DNA of 64,000 nt from Gemmobacter sp. (lineage in GTDB: Bacteria > Pseudomonadota > Alphaproteobacteria > Rhodobacterales > Rhodobacteraceae): positions 3,018,501 through 3,082,500 of the forward strand of contig NZ_JAUCBS010000013.1 of the NCBI RefSeq assembly GCF_034676705.1, given 5' to 3'. A model generated the notes under the pieces. That model was not told the origin of the DNA, did no database searches, and saw nothing but the letters and a program-made list of their open reading frames with translations. This document shows positions 41,268 to 50,003 of the stretch, piece after piece (position 1 is the stretch's first letter; the number at the start of each line of letters is the position of its first letter). The translations under genes were made by a program, and so were the position numbers.

Positions 41268-42383
41268 TCAGACCGCCATGTCATCGCGGTGGATCAGCGC
41301 GGCGCGGCCGGGATAGCCCAGGATCGCCTCGATCTCGGTCGAGCGGTGGCCGGCGATGGCGCGCGCCTCGGCGGCGGTATAGCGGATCAGGCCCTTGCCC
41401 AGTTCGTTGCCATCGGGCCCGTCGATCCGCACCGGCTCGCCCCGGCCGAACTGGCCGGACACCGCGCGCACCCCGGCAGGCAGCAGCGACTTGCCGGCGT
41501 TCAGCGCCGCCACGGCGCCGGCATCCACCGTGATCGTGCCGCGCGGCTTCATCGCGCCGATCCAGCGCTTGCGCGCCGCCTGCGGATCGGCGGCGGCGAC
41601 GAACCATGTGCGGTTCGCGCCCGAGGCCAGCGCCAGCAGCGGGCGGTAGGTGGACCCTTCCATGATCGCCATGGCACAGCCGCCGGCCACGGCGGTTTTC
41701 GCCGCCATCAGCTTGGTCTTCATCCCGCCCCTGGACAGGCCCGAGATGGGATCGCCGGCCATCGCCTCGATGTCCGGCGTGATGTGGTCCACCACGTCGA
41801 AGCGGCGGGCAGACGGGTCTTCCTTGGGGTTCGCGGTATAGAACCCGTCGACATCGGACAGCAGGATCAGCTGGTCCGCCCCCACTGTCACCGCGATCTG
41901 GGCGGCCAGCCGGTCGTTGTCGCCAAAGCGGATTTCGTCGGTGGCCACCGTATCATTCTCGTTCACGATGGGGATCACGCCCAGCGACAAGAGCGTGGCC
42001 AGCGTGGCGCGGGAATTGAGGTAGCGGCGGCGATCCTCGGTATCTTCCAGCGTGACCAGCACCTGCGCGGCTTTCAGGCCGTGGGGCACCAGCACCTCCT
42101 CGTAGGCGCGGGCAAGCCGGATCTGGCCGACTGCCGCCGCCGCCTGCGACTGTTCCAGCGGCAGGGGGCCATCGGGCAGGCCCAGCACCCGGCGCCCCAG
42201 CGCGATCGAGCCGGAGGAGACCAGGATCACATCGGTGCCGCGCGCGCGGGCGGCCGCCACATCTTCGGCCAGGCCGCGCAGCCAGTCGCCGCGCAGGCCG
42301 GTCACCCGGTCGACCAGCAGGGCCGAGCCGATCTTGACCACCAGCCGCCGGGCGGCGGCAACATCGGGGGCTAGGGGCGCCAT
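41268..42383 (-). CDS. proB: Glutamate 5-kinase ProB
   Basis: A 371-residue enzyme catalysing the first step of proline synthesis (ATP + glutamate to glutamyl 5-phosphate). The amino-acid kinase domain (1-260) has VVKIGSALL, SSGSIALG and NENDTVAT, with GGMKTKLMAA near the end; a PUA domain (about 280-365) follows, as in the long enterobacterial form. The ATG overlaps the 3' end of obg by 13 bp. proA is not adjacent within the window. Confidence 0.95.
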   Translation of the reverse strand: MAPLAPDVAAARRLVVKIGSALLVDRVTGLRGDWLRGLAEDVAAARARGTDVILVSSGSIALGRRVLGLPDGPLPLEQSQAAAAVGQIRLARAYEEVLVPHGLKAAQVLVTLEDTEDRRRYLNSRATLATLLSLGVIPIVNENDTVATDEIRFGDNDRLAAQIAVTVGADQLILLSDVDGFYTANPKEDPSARRFDVVDHITPDIEAMAGDPISGLSRGGMKTKLMAAKTAVAGGCAMAIMEGSTYRPLLALASGANRTWFVAAADPQAARKRWIGAMKPRGTITVDAGAVAALNAGKSLLPAGVRAVSGQFGRGEPVRIDGPDGNELGKGLIRYTAAEARAIAGHRSTEIEAILGYPGRAALIHRDDMAV

Positions 42384-43399
42384 TGTCCCTGATCCTTTTC
42401 GGCAGGGGCGCGGGCGGCCTCGATTTCCACCATCAGGGTGCGCAGCACCTCGGTCAGGCCAAGGCCGGCGGCGCCGGAAATGGCGAATACCTTGCCGCCG
42501 CTGGCCTTTTCCAGCGCCCGGCGCCGGGTGGACAGCGTTTTCGAATCCAGCGCGTCGATCTTGTTGATCGCCAGAATCCGCGGCTTGTCGGCCAGGCTGC
42601 CGCCATAGGCCTCCAGCTCGCCGATGATGGTGCGGTAATCCCTGGTGATGGTCGACGAGGTGCCATCGACCAGATGCAACAGCACCGCGCAGCGTTCGAC
42701 ATGGCCCAGGAACTGGTCGCCCAGGCCCCGCCCCTCGGACGCGCCTTCGATCAGGCCGGGAATGTCGGCCATGACGAATTCCTTGGCATCCACCCCGACC
42801 ACCCCAAGGTTCGGCACCAGCGTGGTGAACGGATAATCCGCGATCTTCGGCCGCGCGTTCGAGGTGGCGGCCAGGAAGGTCGATTTCCCGGCATTGGGCA
42901 GGCCCACCAGCCCGGCATCGGCGATCAGCTTCAGCCGCAGCCACAGGGTGCGTTCAACGCCTTCCTGCCCCGGATTGGCGCGCGCCGGTGCCCGGTTGGT
43001 CGAGGATTTGAACCGCAGGTTGCCCCAGCCGCCGTTGCCGCCCTGTGCCAGCAGCACGCGCTGGCCGGGCCGGGTCAGGTCGGCGATGATGGTTTCCTCA
43101 TCCTCTTCCAGGATCTCGGTTCCCACCGGCACCTTCAGGACGATGTCGTCGCCGGTCTTGCCGGTGCGCTGGCTGCCCATGCCGCCTTGCCCGGACTTGG
43201 CAAAGAAGTGCTGCTGATAGCGGAAGTCGATCAGGGTGTTCAGCCCCTCGACCGCCTCGGCATAGACGGAACCGCCGTTGCCGCCGTCGCCGCCATCGGG
43301 GCCACCGAATTCGACGAACTTTTCGCGCCGGAACGACACGCAGCCCGCGCCCCCGCCGCCAGAGCGGATATAGACCTTGGCAAGGTCGAGGAACTTCAT
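42371..43399 (-). CDS. obg: GTPase Obg (CgtA)
   Basis: A 342-residue ribosome-associated GTPase. Glycine-rich Obg domain (1-158: SGGGGAGCVSFRREKFVEFGGPDGGDGG), then the G domain with GLPNAGKST (G1), switch region YPFTTLVPNLG, DIPGLIEGA (G3), NKID (G4). No C-terminal OCT extension beyond about residue 335. It is essential for late 50S assembly and linked to (p)ppGpp. It precedes proB in one transcript. Confidence 0.96.
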   Translation of the reverse strand: MKFLDLAKVYIRSGGGGAGCVSFRREKFVEFGGPDGGDGGNGGSVYAEAVEGLNTLIDFRYQQHFFAKSGQGGMGSQRTGKTGDDIVLKVPVGTEILEEDEETIIADLTRPGQRVLLAQGGNGGWGNLRFKSSTNRAPARANPGQEGVERTLWLRLKLIADAGLVGLPNAGKSTFLAATSNARPKIADYPFTTLVPNLGVVGVDAKEFVMADIPGLIEGASEGRGLGDQFLGHVERCAVLLHLVDGTSSTITRDYRTIIGELEAYGGSLADKPRILAINKIDALDSKTLSTRRRALEKASGGKVFAISGAAGLGLTEVLRTLMVEIEAARAPAEKDQGQWRP

Positions 43400-43468
43400 G
43401 GCATGGTCCTTTCCGGGCCGGGGTTGCGGCCCGCTTCCTAGCGCATCGGGGGGGACAGGCTCAACAGC

Positions 43469-43825
43469 CTATTGCGCCAGGCAGCGCAAGACCCAGACAT
43501 CGTAGCGCGGATGATCCAGTGCCGACAAGGCCGGGCTGGAGGCGACCATCCAGCCGGCAAAGACCGGCGCCTGGGCCAGACTGTCGCGGATGGTCAGGTG
43601 GGCATAGGCTTCGCCAGCCGGGTTGTCCGCAGGATAGCGGCAGCTGTCCAGCTGTATGGTCAGCCGGCCCCAGACCGCCGATTGCCCGCGCGACAGCTCC
43701 ACATCGGCGGTTTCGCCCGATACCTTGTCCAGCCAGCGCAGTTCGGCCCCCGGCGCCTCGCGCTGGGTTTCCGCGCAGGCGGCACCCGCCGACAGCGCCA
43801 GCACAAGGGCGACCAGCCGGATCAT
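43469..43825 (-). CDS. DUF2155-family periplasmic protein
   Basis: A 118-residue secreted protein: signal peptide (IRLVALVLALSAGAACA), then the DUF2155 pattern (AELRWLDKVSGETADVELSRGQSAVWGRLTIQLDSCRYP...AHLTIRDSLAQAPVFAGWMVASSPALSALDHPRYDVWVLRC). Cys pair (CRYP and VLRC) may form a disulfide. Its ATG overlaps the stop of mlaD, so it is translationally coupled. Function is not known; conserved in alphaproteobacteria. Confidence 0.85.
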   Translation of the reverse strand: MIRLVALVLALSAGAACAETQREAPGAELRWLDKVSGETADVELSRGQSAVWGRLTIQLDSCRYPADNPAGEAYAHLTIRDSLAQAPVFAGWMVASSPALSALDHPRYDVWVLRCLAQ

Positions 43826-44304
43826 TCGCCGCTCTCGGCCCCGTCTTTCAACTTGTCCTCGGCCACGCCGCCGACGAACTTCATCAGCAGCATGGTCAGG
43901 CTGACGGACCCTTGGGTATCCTCGATCTCGGCCCCCGGTTCCAGGTTGAAGGGCGACCCGCCGGGCATGATTTCCAGGAAGTTGCCGCCCAGCAGCCCTT
44001 CGGACGAAATCAGCGCGGTGCTGTCGTCAGGCAGTTCGATTCCGTCGCGGATGGTGAAGCGGGCTTCGGCCAGAAAGGTCTGCGGGTTCAGGTCCAGCCG
44101 GGTGATGGCGCCGATCTTGACGCCGCCCATGCGCACATCGGTGCCCACCCGCACCCCTTCGACCGACCGGAAAGCCGCGCGCAATTCATAGCTGCCGGCC
44201 TGCGGACCGATGCCGGTGGCCTGCAGCGCGTAGATCAGAAAGCCGGCCGCAATCGCCAGAACGCCGCCGCCGACCGCAACCTCGGTCAGATTCTCGCCGC
44301 TCAT
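43822..44304 (-). CDS. mlaD: Outer-membrane lipid asymmetry protein MlaD
   Basis: A 160-residue protein with one N-terminal membrane anchor (VAVGGGVLAIAAGFLIYALQ) and an MCE domain (YELRAAFRSVEGVRVGTDVRMGGVKIGAI...ISSEGLLGGNFLEI). It is the periplasmic lipid-binding ring of the Mla phospholipid transporter. The start complementary to 44302-44304 overlaps the NDUFA12 stop (ATGA) and is preferred over one 4 codons upstream. Other mla genes are not in the window. Confidence 0.9.
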   Translation of the reverse strand: MSGENLTEVAVGGGVLAIAAGFLIYALQATGIGPQAGSYELRAAFRSVEGVRVGTDVRMGGVKIGAITRLDLNPQTFLAEARFTIRDGIELPDDSTALISSEGLLGGNFLEIMPGGSPFNLEPGAEIEDTQGSVSLTMLLMKFVGGVAEDKLKDGAESGE

Positions 44305-44675
44305 TCCGGCTGCCATGCCTCATAGTCCCGCCGTTCGACCGGGGCTGCGCGGCGCAGCGACCCGGCCGGCACATAGGCGCCTTCGGTGCCGGTCAGGTTT
44401 TCGCGGTGCGGCTGTTCCCAGGGTTTGTGGGCCAGCGGCTTTTCGCTGGGCAGTTCGTCCCAGGTATGGTGCAGCCAGCCGTGCCAGTCGGGCGGCACGC
44501 GGCTGGCCTCCATCTCGCCATTGAAGATCACCCAGCGACGCTTGCCATCGCGCGAGCGGAAATAGACGTTGCCCTGTTCGTCCTCGCCCACCTTCACGCC
44601 ATTGCGCCAGGTGAAGAAGCGGGTGTTCAGCGTCTGGCTGTTCCACCAGGTCAGGAAGCTGAGCAGGAACTTCAT
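44301..44675 (-). CDS. NADH dehydrogenase accessory subunit, NDUFA12 family
   Basis: A 124-residue protein with the NDUFA12 pattern: LTWWNSQTLNTRFFTWRNGVKVGEDEQGNVYF, then RRWVIFNGEMEASRVPPDWHGWLHH and KPWEQPHRENLTGT. It is a supernumerary subunit of alphaproteobacterial complex I, located on the cytoplasmic side near the hydrophilic arm. GGAGGAA precedes the ATG. The string NDUFA12-mlaD-DUF2155 with overlapping stops and starts is a conserved alphaproteobacterial arrangement. Confidence 0.93.
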   Translation of the reverse strand: MKFLLSFLTWWNSQTLNTRFFTWRNGVKVGEDEQGNVYFRSRDGKRRWVIFNGEMEASRVPPDWHGWLHHTWDELPSEKPLAHKPWEQPHRENLTGTEGAYVPAGSLRRAAPVERRDYEAWQPE

Positions 44676-44827
44676 CGGGATTCCTCCGGCAAGGGTTGCC
44701 CTTCTATGGACCATAGGCGCGGCAAGATCCAGCGGCAACGATGCAGGTGACAAGCGGGCAATGTGCTGGATTGAGGCGAAATCCTCAACCGAATCTTCAG
44801 CTTTGCGCCGCAGGATAGGGGCAGCAG

Positions 44828-45814
44828 ATGGACGCGGGGGGCGCGATGCCTGTCACATCGACGGTCGGCAATGTCTACAAGTTCACCGGCAGCCTGGCCA
44901 CCTTGCAGGCCGGCGGGGTGCTGAACGTCAGCCTGCTGAACACCGGGGGCGGGCCGCAGGGCGCGGTGTTCGTCGATGATGATGGCACGCTGAACCAGTC
45001 CAGCGACGGGATTGCCACCGTGTCGATCGGCGGGGGGCCGGCGTGGCCGATCGACTATCTGGGGGCGGGCACCGCCTCGACCGTCACCGTGCTGGGGCTG
45101 AAACTGTTCCCCAAGCCCGCCGTCGCCTTCATCGCCGGGGGCGAGGTGTTCATCCACTTCCCGTCGGGCCTGCCGCCTCTGTCGGGCGTCGCCATCAGCT
45201 TTGACCTCAACGCAGGCAGCGGCTTTGCCCTGCCCAACCCCATGCCCATCTGTCTGGCGGCCGGAACGCCGGTGCGCATCCCCGGTGGCACCTGCGCCGT
45301 CGAATCGCTGGTGGCGGGCGATCTGGTGCTGACGCGGGATCATGGCGCCCAGGTGGTGCGCTGGGTCGGGCAGCGGCAGGTCGGGCGGGCCGAACAGCGG
45401 CTGGAACCGCGCCTGCGCGCCGTGCATGTCGCGGCCGGGGCGCTGGGGCCGGGCGTACCGGCGCAGGACATGCTGGTCACCCAGCAGCACCGCATCCTGC
45501 TGCGGCAGGGCGCGCGCGAACATCTGGTGGCGGCCAGGCATCTGGTCGGGCGCCCCGGCATCGCGTTGGCCCCGCCGGCCCGCCCGCTGCGCTACATTCA
45601 TCTGCTGTTCGACCGACACGAGGTGATCAGCGCCGCCGGCTGTGCCACCGAATCGCTGTATCTGGGGCCGCAGGCGGTGCAGGCCCTGCCCCGGGCGGCG
45701 CAGGTGGAAATCGGCCTGCTGTTCCCCGCGGGCACGCCCCCTGCCCCCGCCCGCCCCTTCCTGACGCGGCGCGAGGTGGCGGGGCTGCCCCGGCTGGCCG
45801 GCTGCGCAGGCTAG
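44828..45814 (+). CDS. Hint-domain (Hint_2) protein
   Basis: A 328-residue protein. The first 140 residues are beta-rich and Gly-rich with no signal peptide. From C142 (CLAAGTPVRIPGGTCAVESLVAGDLVLTRD) runs a Hint_2 domain as in hedgehog/intein autoprocessing proteins, with QQHRILL later where the family has its catalytic His. Such proteins are frequent in Rhodobacteraceae, usually fused to long calcium-binding exoproteins; this short form may be a processing or anchoring module. Its stop overlaps the ridA stop in convergent orientation. Confidence 0.85.
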   Translation: MDAGGAMPVTSTVGNVYKFTGSLATLQAGGVLNVSLLNTGGGPQGAVFVDDDGTLNQSSDGIATVSIGGGPAWPIDYLGAGTASTVTVLGLKLFPKPAVAFIAGGEVFIHFPSGLPPLSGVAISFDLNAGSGFALPNPMPICLAAGTPVRIPGGTCAVESLVAGDLVLTRDHGAQVVRWVGQRQVGRAEQRLEPRLRAVHVAAGALGPGVPAQDMLVTQQHRILLRQGAREHLVAARHLVGRPGIALAPPARPLRYIHLLFDRHEVISAAGCATESLYLGPQAVQALPRAAQVEIGLLFPAGTPPAPARPFLTRREVAGLPRLAGCAG

Positions 45815-46191
45815 CTGCGGAGGCGGGCGGTCACCTCGATCTCGATCTTCATGGCGTCTTCCATCAGCCGTGCCTCGATCATCGTCGCGGCGGGCCGTGC
45901 GGTGGCAAACACCTGCGACAGTTGCGGCCACAGCTTGGGGAAATCCCGCCGGTCGGGCAGGATGTAGTGAACGCGCACCACATCGTCGATGCTGCTGCCG
46001 GCCTCGGCCAACACGCGGGCAATCGTTGCCAGCGTGTTGGCGCATTGCGCCTCGATATCATCGGGCAGGGCCATCGTGGCATAATCATACCCCGTCGTGC
46101 CGGAAACGAAGACCCAGCCATCCTGCACCACCGCACGGGAATAGCCGATCGTCGCCTCGAAGCTGGAACCAGAGGAAATCAGTCTGCGCAT
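45811..46191 (-). CDS. RidA-family protein (YjgF/Rid)
   Basis: A 126-residue protein with the Rid fold: GYSRAVVQDGWVFVSGTTGYD, VVRVHYILPDRRDFPKL, and R108 in TMIEARLM, the residue needed for imine deaminase activity in RidA. It removes reactive enamines or imines produced by PLP enzymes. The family has several subgroups; the Tyr/Asp pattern here suggests Rid subgroup members other than archetypal RidA. Start ATG complementary to 46189-46191. Confidence 0.85.
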   Translation of the reverse strand: MRRLISSGSSFEATIGYSRAVVQDGWVFVSGTTGYDYATMALPDDIEAQCANTLATIARVLAEAGSSIDDVVRVHYILPDRRDFPKLWPQLSQVFATARPAATMIEARLMEDAMKIEIEVTARLRS

Positions 46192-46248
46192 GGCGGGATC
46201 CTTGCTTGAAGATGGGCGGGGTGCCGGCACTGGCAGGCCGGAACGCAA

Positions 46249-46270
46249 CAGGCCCCCGTTCGGGGGCCTG
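46249..46270 (-). terminator. Stem-loop terminator after clpX
   Basis: Perfect inverted repeat CAGGCCCCCG (46249-46258) / CGGGGGCCTG (46261-46270) with a TT loop, 22 bp after the clpX stop on the minus strand. No obvious T-run follows, which is common in GC-rich alphaproteobacteria. Confidence 0.7.
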
Positions 46271-46292
46271 CACGCAGGGCGGGGCAGCGGCA

Positions 46293-47561
46293 TCAGCTGG
46301 CCGTCGCCGCCTCTTTCTTCTTGCGCTCGGCATGCACCAGCAGCGGCTTGGCGGTGCCGTTCACCACATCGTCGTTCACGACCACCTCCTGCACGCCCTC
46401 CATGCCGGGCAGTTCGAACATGGTATCCAGCAGGATATCTTCCATGATCGACCGCAGGCCGCGCGCGCCGGTCTTGCGCTTGATGGCGCGGTTGGCAATG
46501 GCGGTCATCGCCTCGGGGGTGAAGGTCAGCTTGACGCCCTCGATGTCGAACAGCTTCTGGTACTGCTTGACCAGCGCGTTTTTCGGTTCCGTCAGGATGG
46601 TGACCAGCGCGCCTTCATCCAGATCGTTCAGCGTGGCGATCACCGGCAGACGGCCGACGAATTCCGGGATCAGGCCGAATTTCAGCAGGTCTTCGGGTTC
46701 CAGTTCCCGAAACAGCTCGCCCGCGCCGCGGCCTTCGGGATCCTTCACATCGGCGCCAAAGCCGATGCCGGTGCCCTTGCCGCGCTGCGCGATGATGCGT
46801 TCCAGGCCGGCGAATGCGCCGCCACAGATGAACAGGATGTTCGTGGTATCCACCTGCAGGAATTCCTGCTGCGGATGCTTGCGCCCGCCCTGCGGCGGAA
46901 CCGAGGCAACGGTGCCTTCCATGATCTTCAGCAGGGCCTGCTGCACGCCTTCGCCCGACACGTCGCGGGTGATCGACGGGTTGTCGGACTTGCGGGTGAT
47001 CTTGTCGACCTCGTCGATGTAGACGATGCCGCGCTGCGCCCGTTCCACGTTGTATTCGCTGGCCTGCAACAGCTTGAGGATGATGTTTTCCACATCCTCG
47101 CCGACATAGCCCGCTTCGGTCAGCGTGGTGGCATCGGCCATGGTGAAGGGCACGTCCAGAATGCGCGCCAGCGTCTGGGCCAGCAGCGTTTTCCCCGTTC
47201 CCGTCGGGCCGATCAGCAGGATGTTCGACTTGGCCAGTTCCACCTCGCCGGCCTTGCCGCCGGAATGGTTCAGCCGCTTGTAGTGGTTATGGACCGCCAC
47301 CGACAGCACGCGCTTGGCGTGATCCTGCCCGATGACGTAATCATCCAGCACCTTGGCGATTTCGCGCGGCGTGGGGACGCCATCGGTGGTCTTCAGGCCC
47401 GAGGTCTTGGTTTCCTCGCGGATGATGTCCATGCACAGTTCGACGCATTCGTCGCAGATGAACACCGTCGGACCGGCGATCAGCTTGCGCACCTCGTGCT
47501 GGCTCTTTCCGCAGAACGAGCAGTAGAGGGTGTTCTTGCTGTCGCCCGAATTGCTTGCCAT
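46293..47561 (-). CDS. clpX: ATP-dependent Clp protease ATP-binding subunit ClpX
   Basis: A 422-residue AAA+ unfoldase. Zinc-binding domain with CSFCGKSQ and CDECVELC (1-50), Walker A GPTGTGKTLL, Walker B VYIDEVDKI, the pore loop region and LGF-type IGFGADV loop (IGF contacts ClpP), and the C-terminal small AAA domain. It feeds substrates to ClpP encoded just upstream in the same direction. The C-terminus ends in a Lys/Glu-rich tail. Confidence 0.97.
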   Translation of the reverse strand: MASNSGDSKNTLYCSFCGKSQHEVRKLIAGPTVFICDECVELCMDIIREETKTSGLKTTDGVPTPREIAKVLDDYVIGQDHAKRVLSVAVHNHYKRLNHSGGKAGEVELAKSNILLIGPTGTGKTLLAQTLARILDVPFTMADATTLTEAGYVGEDVENIILKLLQASEYNVERAQRGIVYIDEVDKITRKSDNPSITRDVSGEGVQQALLKIMEGTVASVPPQGGRKHPQQEFLQVDTTNILFICGGAFAGLERIIAQRGKGTGIGFGADVKDPEGRGAGELFRELEPEDLLKFGLIPEFVGRLPVIATLNDLDEGALVTILTEPKNALVKQYQKLFDIEGVKLTFTPEAMTAIANRAIKRKTGARGLRSIMEDILLDTMFELPGMEGVQEVVVNDDVVNGTAKPLLVHAERKKKEAATAS

Positions 47562-47658
47562 GCGTTTAGCTTCCTCTGGCCTTTCGTGCCTTGCGCCCCC
47601 GCAAGATTACGGGAGCGCGGCGCCCATCACAACGTCAAATCGCCGCGAGGCGGTGCCG

Positions 47659-48291
47659 TCACTTTGCCTCTGGCGTCGCCTTGCCGCGGCTGTCGACGAT
47701 CTCGTCGATCAGGCCCCAGGCCTTGGCCGCTTCGGCGGACATGAAATTGTCCCGCTCCAGCGCGGCTTCGACGGTCGCATAGTCGTTGCCGGTGTGCTTG
47801 ACGTAGATTTCGTTCAGGCGACGCTTGAGGTTTTCCGTCTCGCGCGCGTGGATCAGGATGTCGGTCGCCTGCCCCTGATAACCGCCCGAGGGCTGGTGCA
47901 CCATGACGCGGCTGTTGGGCAGCGAAAAGCGCATGCCCTTTTCCCCGGCCGTCAGCAGCAGCGATCCCATGCTGGCCGCCTGCCCGACCACCAGGGTCGA
48001 CACCTTGGGCTTGATATACTGCATCGTGTCATAGATCGACAGGCCCGAGGTGACGACCCCCCCGGGGCTGTTGATATACATGCTGATTTCCTTGGTCGGA
48101 TTTTCCGCCTCAAGGAACAGCAGCTGCGCCACGATCAGCGTGGACATGCCATCATGCACCGGGCCCGACAGGAAGATGATGCGTTCCTTCAGCAGGCGCG
48201 AAAAGATGTCATAGGCCCGTTCCCCGCGGCTGGTCTGTTCGACGACCATGGGGACGAGGGTGTTCATGTAGAATTCTGCCGGATCGCGCAT
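47659..48291 (-). CDS. clpP: ATP-dependent Clp protease proteolytic subunit ClpP
   Basis: A 210-residue serine peptidase with catalytic S108 (GQAASMGS), H132 (MVHQPSGG) and D181 (ERDNFMS). It has a normal N-terminal propeptide region and handle helix. It makes a 14-mer that works with ClpX; the two genes are separated by 97 bp. No paralogue is visible in the window. Confidence 0.97.
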   Translation of the reverse strand: MRDPAEFYMNTLVPMVVEQTSRGERAYDIFSRLLKERIIFLSGPVHDGMSTLIVAQLLFLEAENPTKEISMYINSPGGVVTSGLSIYDTMQYIKPKVSTLVVGQAASMGSLLLTAGEKGMRFSLPNSRVMVHQPSGGYQGQATDILIHARETENLKRRLNEIYVKHTGNDYATVEAALERDNFMSAEAAKAWGLIDEIVDSRGKATPEAK

Positions 48292-48424
48292 GTCTTGCCT
48301 GCCTTAGGATATTCTCGGGTTCTGCCACACAAGGCCTTGCCAGAGTCTTAGTGGTGCGCCCTGCCCCCCGCAAGGGGCGGGGGGAAAATCGTTGGACCCG
48401 GGCCTTTCGGCGGGGTTCCCCGGA

Positions 48425-49228
48425 TCAGGGCGACTGGGGCGCGCGGCGCAGGGCGGCAACGGCCAGCAGACCGGCAAACAGCACCGCCGCCGTCGCGATG
48501 ATCGAGGGGCCGGCCGGCGTATCCTGCGTGATCGACAGGCCAAGCCCGCCAAGCGTGGCCAGGATGCCGATCACGCTGGCGCCGATGGCCATCGCCTCGG
48601 GCGTGCGGGCCAGCGCGCGGGCGGCGGCGGCCGGCACGATCAGCATGGCGGCGATCAGCAGCGCGCCCACCACCTTCAGCGCCACCGCCACCACCACGGC
48701 CAGCGCCAGTGTCAGCACCAGCCGTTCGCGCGCGGGGTTCAAACCGGCGGAACAGGCCAGATCCTCGTTCAGCGTTGCGGTCAGCAAGGGTTGCCAGCGC
48801 CAGGCCAGCAGGCCGGCCACCGCAATCGCGCCCAGCCAGATCACCGCCAGATCGCCGCGCGATACGGCAAGAATGTCGCCGAACAGAAAGGCGTTCAGAT
48901 CCACCCGCACGCCCGGCAGGAACGAGACCGCGACCAGACCAAAAGCCAGCGCCGAATGCGCCAGCACGCCCAGCGTGGTGTCCATCGCCCAGCCGCGCCC
49001 GGCCAGCGCCGCCACCGTGCCCGCCATGGCCAGCGCCACCAGCGTGGTGCCCGCCAGCACCGGCAACCCCAGCGCCAGCGCCAGCGCCACGCCAAGAATC
49101 GCGGCATGCGAGGTGGCATCGCCGAAATAGGCCATCCGCCGCCACACGACGAACGACCCCAGCGGGCCGGCCGCCACCGCAACGCCGGTTCCGGCAAGGG
49201 CGGCGCGGGTCAGGAAATCGTCAAGCAT
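48425..49228 (-). CDS. znuB: Zinc ABC transporter permease ZnuB
   Basis: A 267-residue permease with about eight helices, of the ABC-3 family (FFVVWRRMAYFGDATSHAAILG-type block near residue 30, VDLNAFLFGDILAVS, KVVGALLIAAMLIVPAAAAR). It begins at the ATG complementary to 49226-49228, overlapping the end of znuC by 8 bp. An upstream extension of the frame is the antisense-like His-codon region of znuC and is not used. Confidence 0.93.
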   Translation of the reverse strand: MLDDFLTRAALAGTGVAVAAGPLGSFVVWRRMAYFGDATSHAAILGVALALALGLPVLAGTTLVALAMAGTVAALAGRGWAMDTTLGVLAHSALAFGLVAVSFLPGVRVDLNAFLFGDILAVSRGDLAVIWLGAIAVAGLLAWRWQPLLTATLNEDLACSAGLNPARERLVLTLALAVVVAVALKVVGALLIAAMLIVPAAAARALARTPEAMAIGASVIGILATLGGLGLSITQDTPAGPSIIATAAVLFAGLLAVAALRRAPQSP

Positions 49229-50003
49229 GGTGGGGATGCCCGTGATCGTGATCGTGGTGGGCATGATCGTGCCCGTGGTCGTGGGCGTGATCATGCCCGT
49301 GGTCATGTTCATGGCGATACAGCGCCAGCGCGCCTTGTGTGCCCAGCCCGAACAGCGCGCGGTATTCCGGCGCGCTGGACACCACGCGCGGCGTGCCTTC
49401 GCAGCAGACATGGCCGTTCAGGCAGACCACCCGGTCCGAGGCCGCCATCACCACATGCAGGTCATGGCTGACCATCAGGATCGCGGCGCCGGTCTGGGCG
49501 CGGATATCCTCGATCAGGCGATAGAACGCCGCCTCGCCGGGCTGGTCCAGGCCCTGCGTCGCCTCGTCCAGCACCAGAACCTGCGGATCGCCCAGCAGCG
49601 CGCGGGCCAGCAGCACCCGCTGCAACTGCCCGCCCGACAGCGCGCCCAGCTGACGCCCGGCCAGCGCCTGCGGCAACCCGGTGCGGTCCAGCGCGGCCAT
49701 CGCCTGCGCATCGCTGACCCGCCGGGGCAGCGACAGGAACCGCCGCACGGTCAGCGGCAGGTTGCGGTCGATCGCCAGCTTTTGCGGCACATAGCCGATG
49801 CGCAGGCCCGGCGCCCGGGTGATCTGCCCGGCCGATGGCGCGACAATGCCCATCAGCGCCCGCAACAGCGTGGATTTACCCGACCCGTTCGGGCCTAGCA
49901 CGGTCACGATTTCCCCGGCGGCAATGCGAAAATCGACGCCCGTCAGCACCTCGGCCCCGCCAAGGCGCACCGTCAGGCCCTGCGCCTGGATCAGCGGGGT
50001 CAT
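49221..50003 (-). CDS. znuC: Zinc ABC transporter ATP-binding protein ZnuC with His-rich tail
   Basis: A 260-residue ATPase: Walker A GPNGSGKSTLL, signature LSGGQLQRVLLARALL, Walker B VLVLDEATQGLD, H-loop MVSHDLH. After about residue 228 it continues into a tail of alternating His, Asp, Gly and Ala (14 or more His) ending HPHHA, which should bind zinc in the cytoplasm. The start overlaps the zur stop (ATGA), preferred over one 8 codons upstream. Expression is probably Zur-controlled from the box at 50502. Confidence 0.93.
   Translation of the reverse strand: MTPLIQAQGLTVRLGGAEVLTGVDFRIAAGEIVTVLGPNGSGKSTLLRALMGIVAPSAGQITRAPGLRIGYVPQKLAIDRNLPLTVRRFLSLPRRVSDAQAMAALDRTGLPQALAGRQLGALSGGQLQRVLLARALLGDPQVLVLDEATQGLDQPGEAAFYRLIEDIRAQTGAAILMVSHDLHVVMAASDRVVCLNGHVCCEGTPRVVSSAPEYRALFGLGTQGALALYRHEHDHGHDHAHDHGHDHAHHDHDHGHPHHA

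Noticed and set aside
48360..48385. Strong terminator between clpP and znuB
   Set aside because: CCCCCC/GGGGGG pairing is possible but with shifting registers and no T-run, so it is not listed as a feature.
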